Source: CAYXVB01 sp964467785 (lineage in GTDB: Bacteria > Bdellovibrionota > UBA1018). Taken from it: DNA of 6,012 nt. The notes under the pieces were generated by a model that did not search any database, had not been told where the DNA came from, and saw only the letters and a program-made list of their open reading frames with translations. The position numbers were made by a program, and so were the translations under genes. The stretch spans positions 1 to 6,012 of the forward strand of contig CAYXVB010000202.1 of assembly GCA_964467785.1 (NCBI GenBank), in the 5' to 3' direction. Positions 5,858-6,012 of this stretch are shown here, in pieces (positions within the stretch are counted from its first letter, which is position 1; each line of letters starts with the position of its first letter).

Positions 5858-6012
5858 TTGCGCGATCAGCGTCTCAGGGAGCCGCAGTCCATATCGTCCA
5901 TCGCGTGGAGCGTGGAGTCGACGTCGAAGTAGGAGCGGTTCACGGCATCGACTTCATCATACTAATTAGTGCATTGGTAAAGCCGGATATGGTATGCAGT
6001 TAGGGTGAAAGC

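Larger units (their letters stand above)
5737..6012. other. Intergenic region upstream of the A2M gene
   Basis: No convincing gene is seen in these 276 bases. All three minus-strand frames entering from 6012 stop early (TAA 6002-6000, TAA 5968-5966, TAG 5964-5962), so at most the last few codons of an upstream gene could be included. The plus-strand frame from 5815 to 6003 has no recognisable content. The stretch 5951-6012 is visibly more AT-rich than the rest and holds a perfect 10-bp palindrome, ACTAATTAGT (5961-5970). I see no convincing -35/-10 pair for the A2M gene between the hairpin and 5736; if the hairpin terminates, a promoter must lie in those 90 bases. Confidence 0.6.

Noticed and set aside
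5961..5970. Palindrome ACTAATTAGT as an operator or attachment site
   Set aside because: Only 10 bp and AT-rich, with no second copy in the window and no recognised regulator; kept only as context for the possible short transcript.
5815..6003. 62-codon plus-strand frame in the intergenic region
   Set aside because: No ribosome binding site, no similarity recognised, and it runs through the hairpin and palindrome. Probably chance.
1..6012. Mobile element, CRISPR array, tRNA or rRNA
   Set aside because: No transposase motifs, spaced direct repeats, cloverleaf or rRNA-like stretches were seen on either strand.

Overview
This window is dominated by a single minus-strand gene. It encodes a very large, secreted bacterial alpha-2-macroglobulin (A2M; the COG2373 'large extracellular alpha-helical protein' group that includes E. 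coli YfhM/ECAM). I translated the frame by eye over the whole stretch. It starts at an ATG at 5736, runs 1912 codons to position 1 with no in-frame stop and no visible frameshift, and is still open at the window edge. The C-terminal tail and the stop codon therefore lie outside. Every long open frame on the plus strand, and the other minus-strand frames, overlap this gene and read as high-GC shadows.

Layout in minus-strand order: (1) an intergenic stretch at 5737-6012, with a weak intrinsic-terminator-like hairpin at 5827-5857 and a Shine-Dalgarno sequence at 5743-5748; (2) a signal peptide; (3) several N-terminal macroglobulin-type beta domains, including a linker with a 12-bp in-frame tandem duplication; (4) the MG2-type segment (FDRTLLRAGETV); (5) an acidic linker followed by a Gly/Tyr stretch; (6) further beta domains starting at VEEYRVP; (7) the bait-region domain ending in AAVDEGLL; (8) a short basic bait stretch; (9) the conserved A2M block (LFDTLLYW...NDSITGFR); (10) the thioester motif YPYTCLEQ and its helical thioester domain; (11) the start of the C-terminal domain, cut by the window edge.

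The protein is predicted to be exported to the periplasm or beyond. There it would act as a protease trap: an attacking protease cleaves the bait, the protein changes shape, and the exposed Cys-Gln thioester bonds covalently to the protease. Unlike E. coli ECAM, the signal peptide has no lipobox cysteine, so the protein looks soluble rather than a lipoprotein. In many Gram-negative genomes the partner gene is pbpC (penicillin-binding protein 1C). If present here it would lie beyond position 1, which cannot be seen.

The organism is a GC-rich, Gram-negative-type bacterium. The protein resembles the roughly 1900-2000-residue A2Ms of Pseudomonadota (I recall similar ones from Burkholderiales) and of relatives such as Myxococcota and Bdellovibrionota. 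I cannot fix the phylum from this window. I found no mobile element, CRISPR array, tRNA or rRNA. I do not see an undescribed system; the interest lies in details of this A2M and in the small intergenic unit upstream of it.
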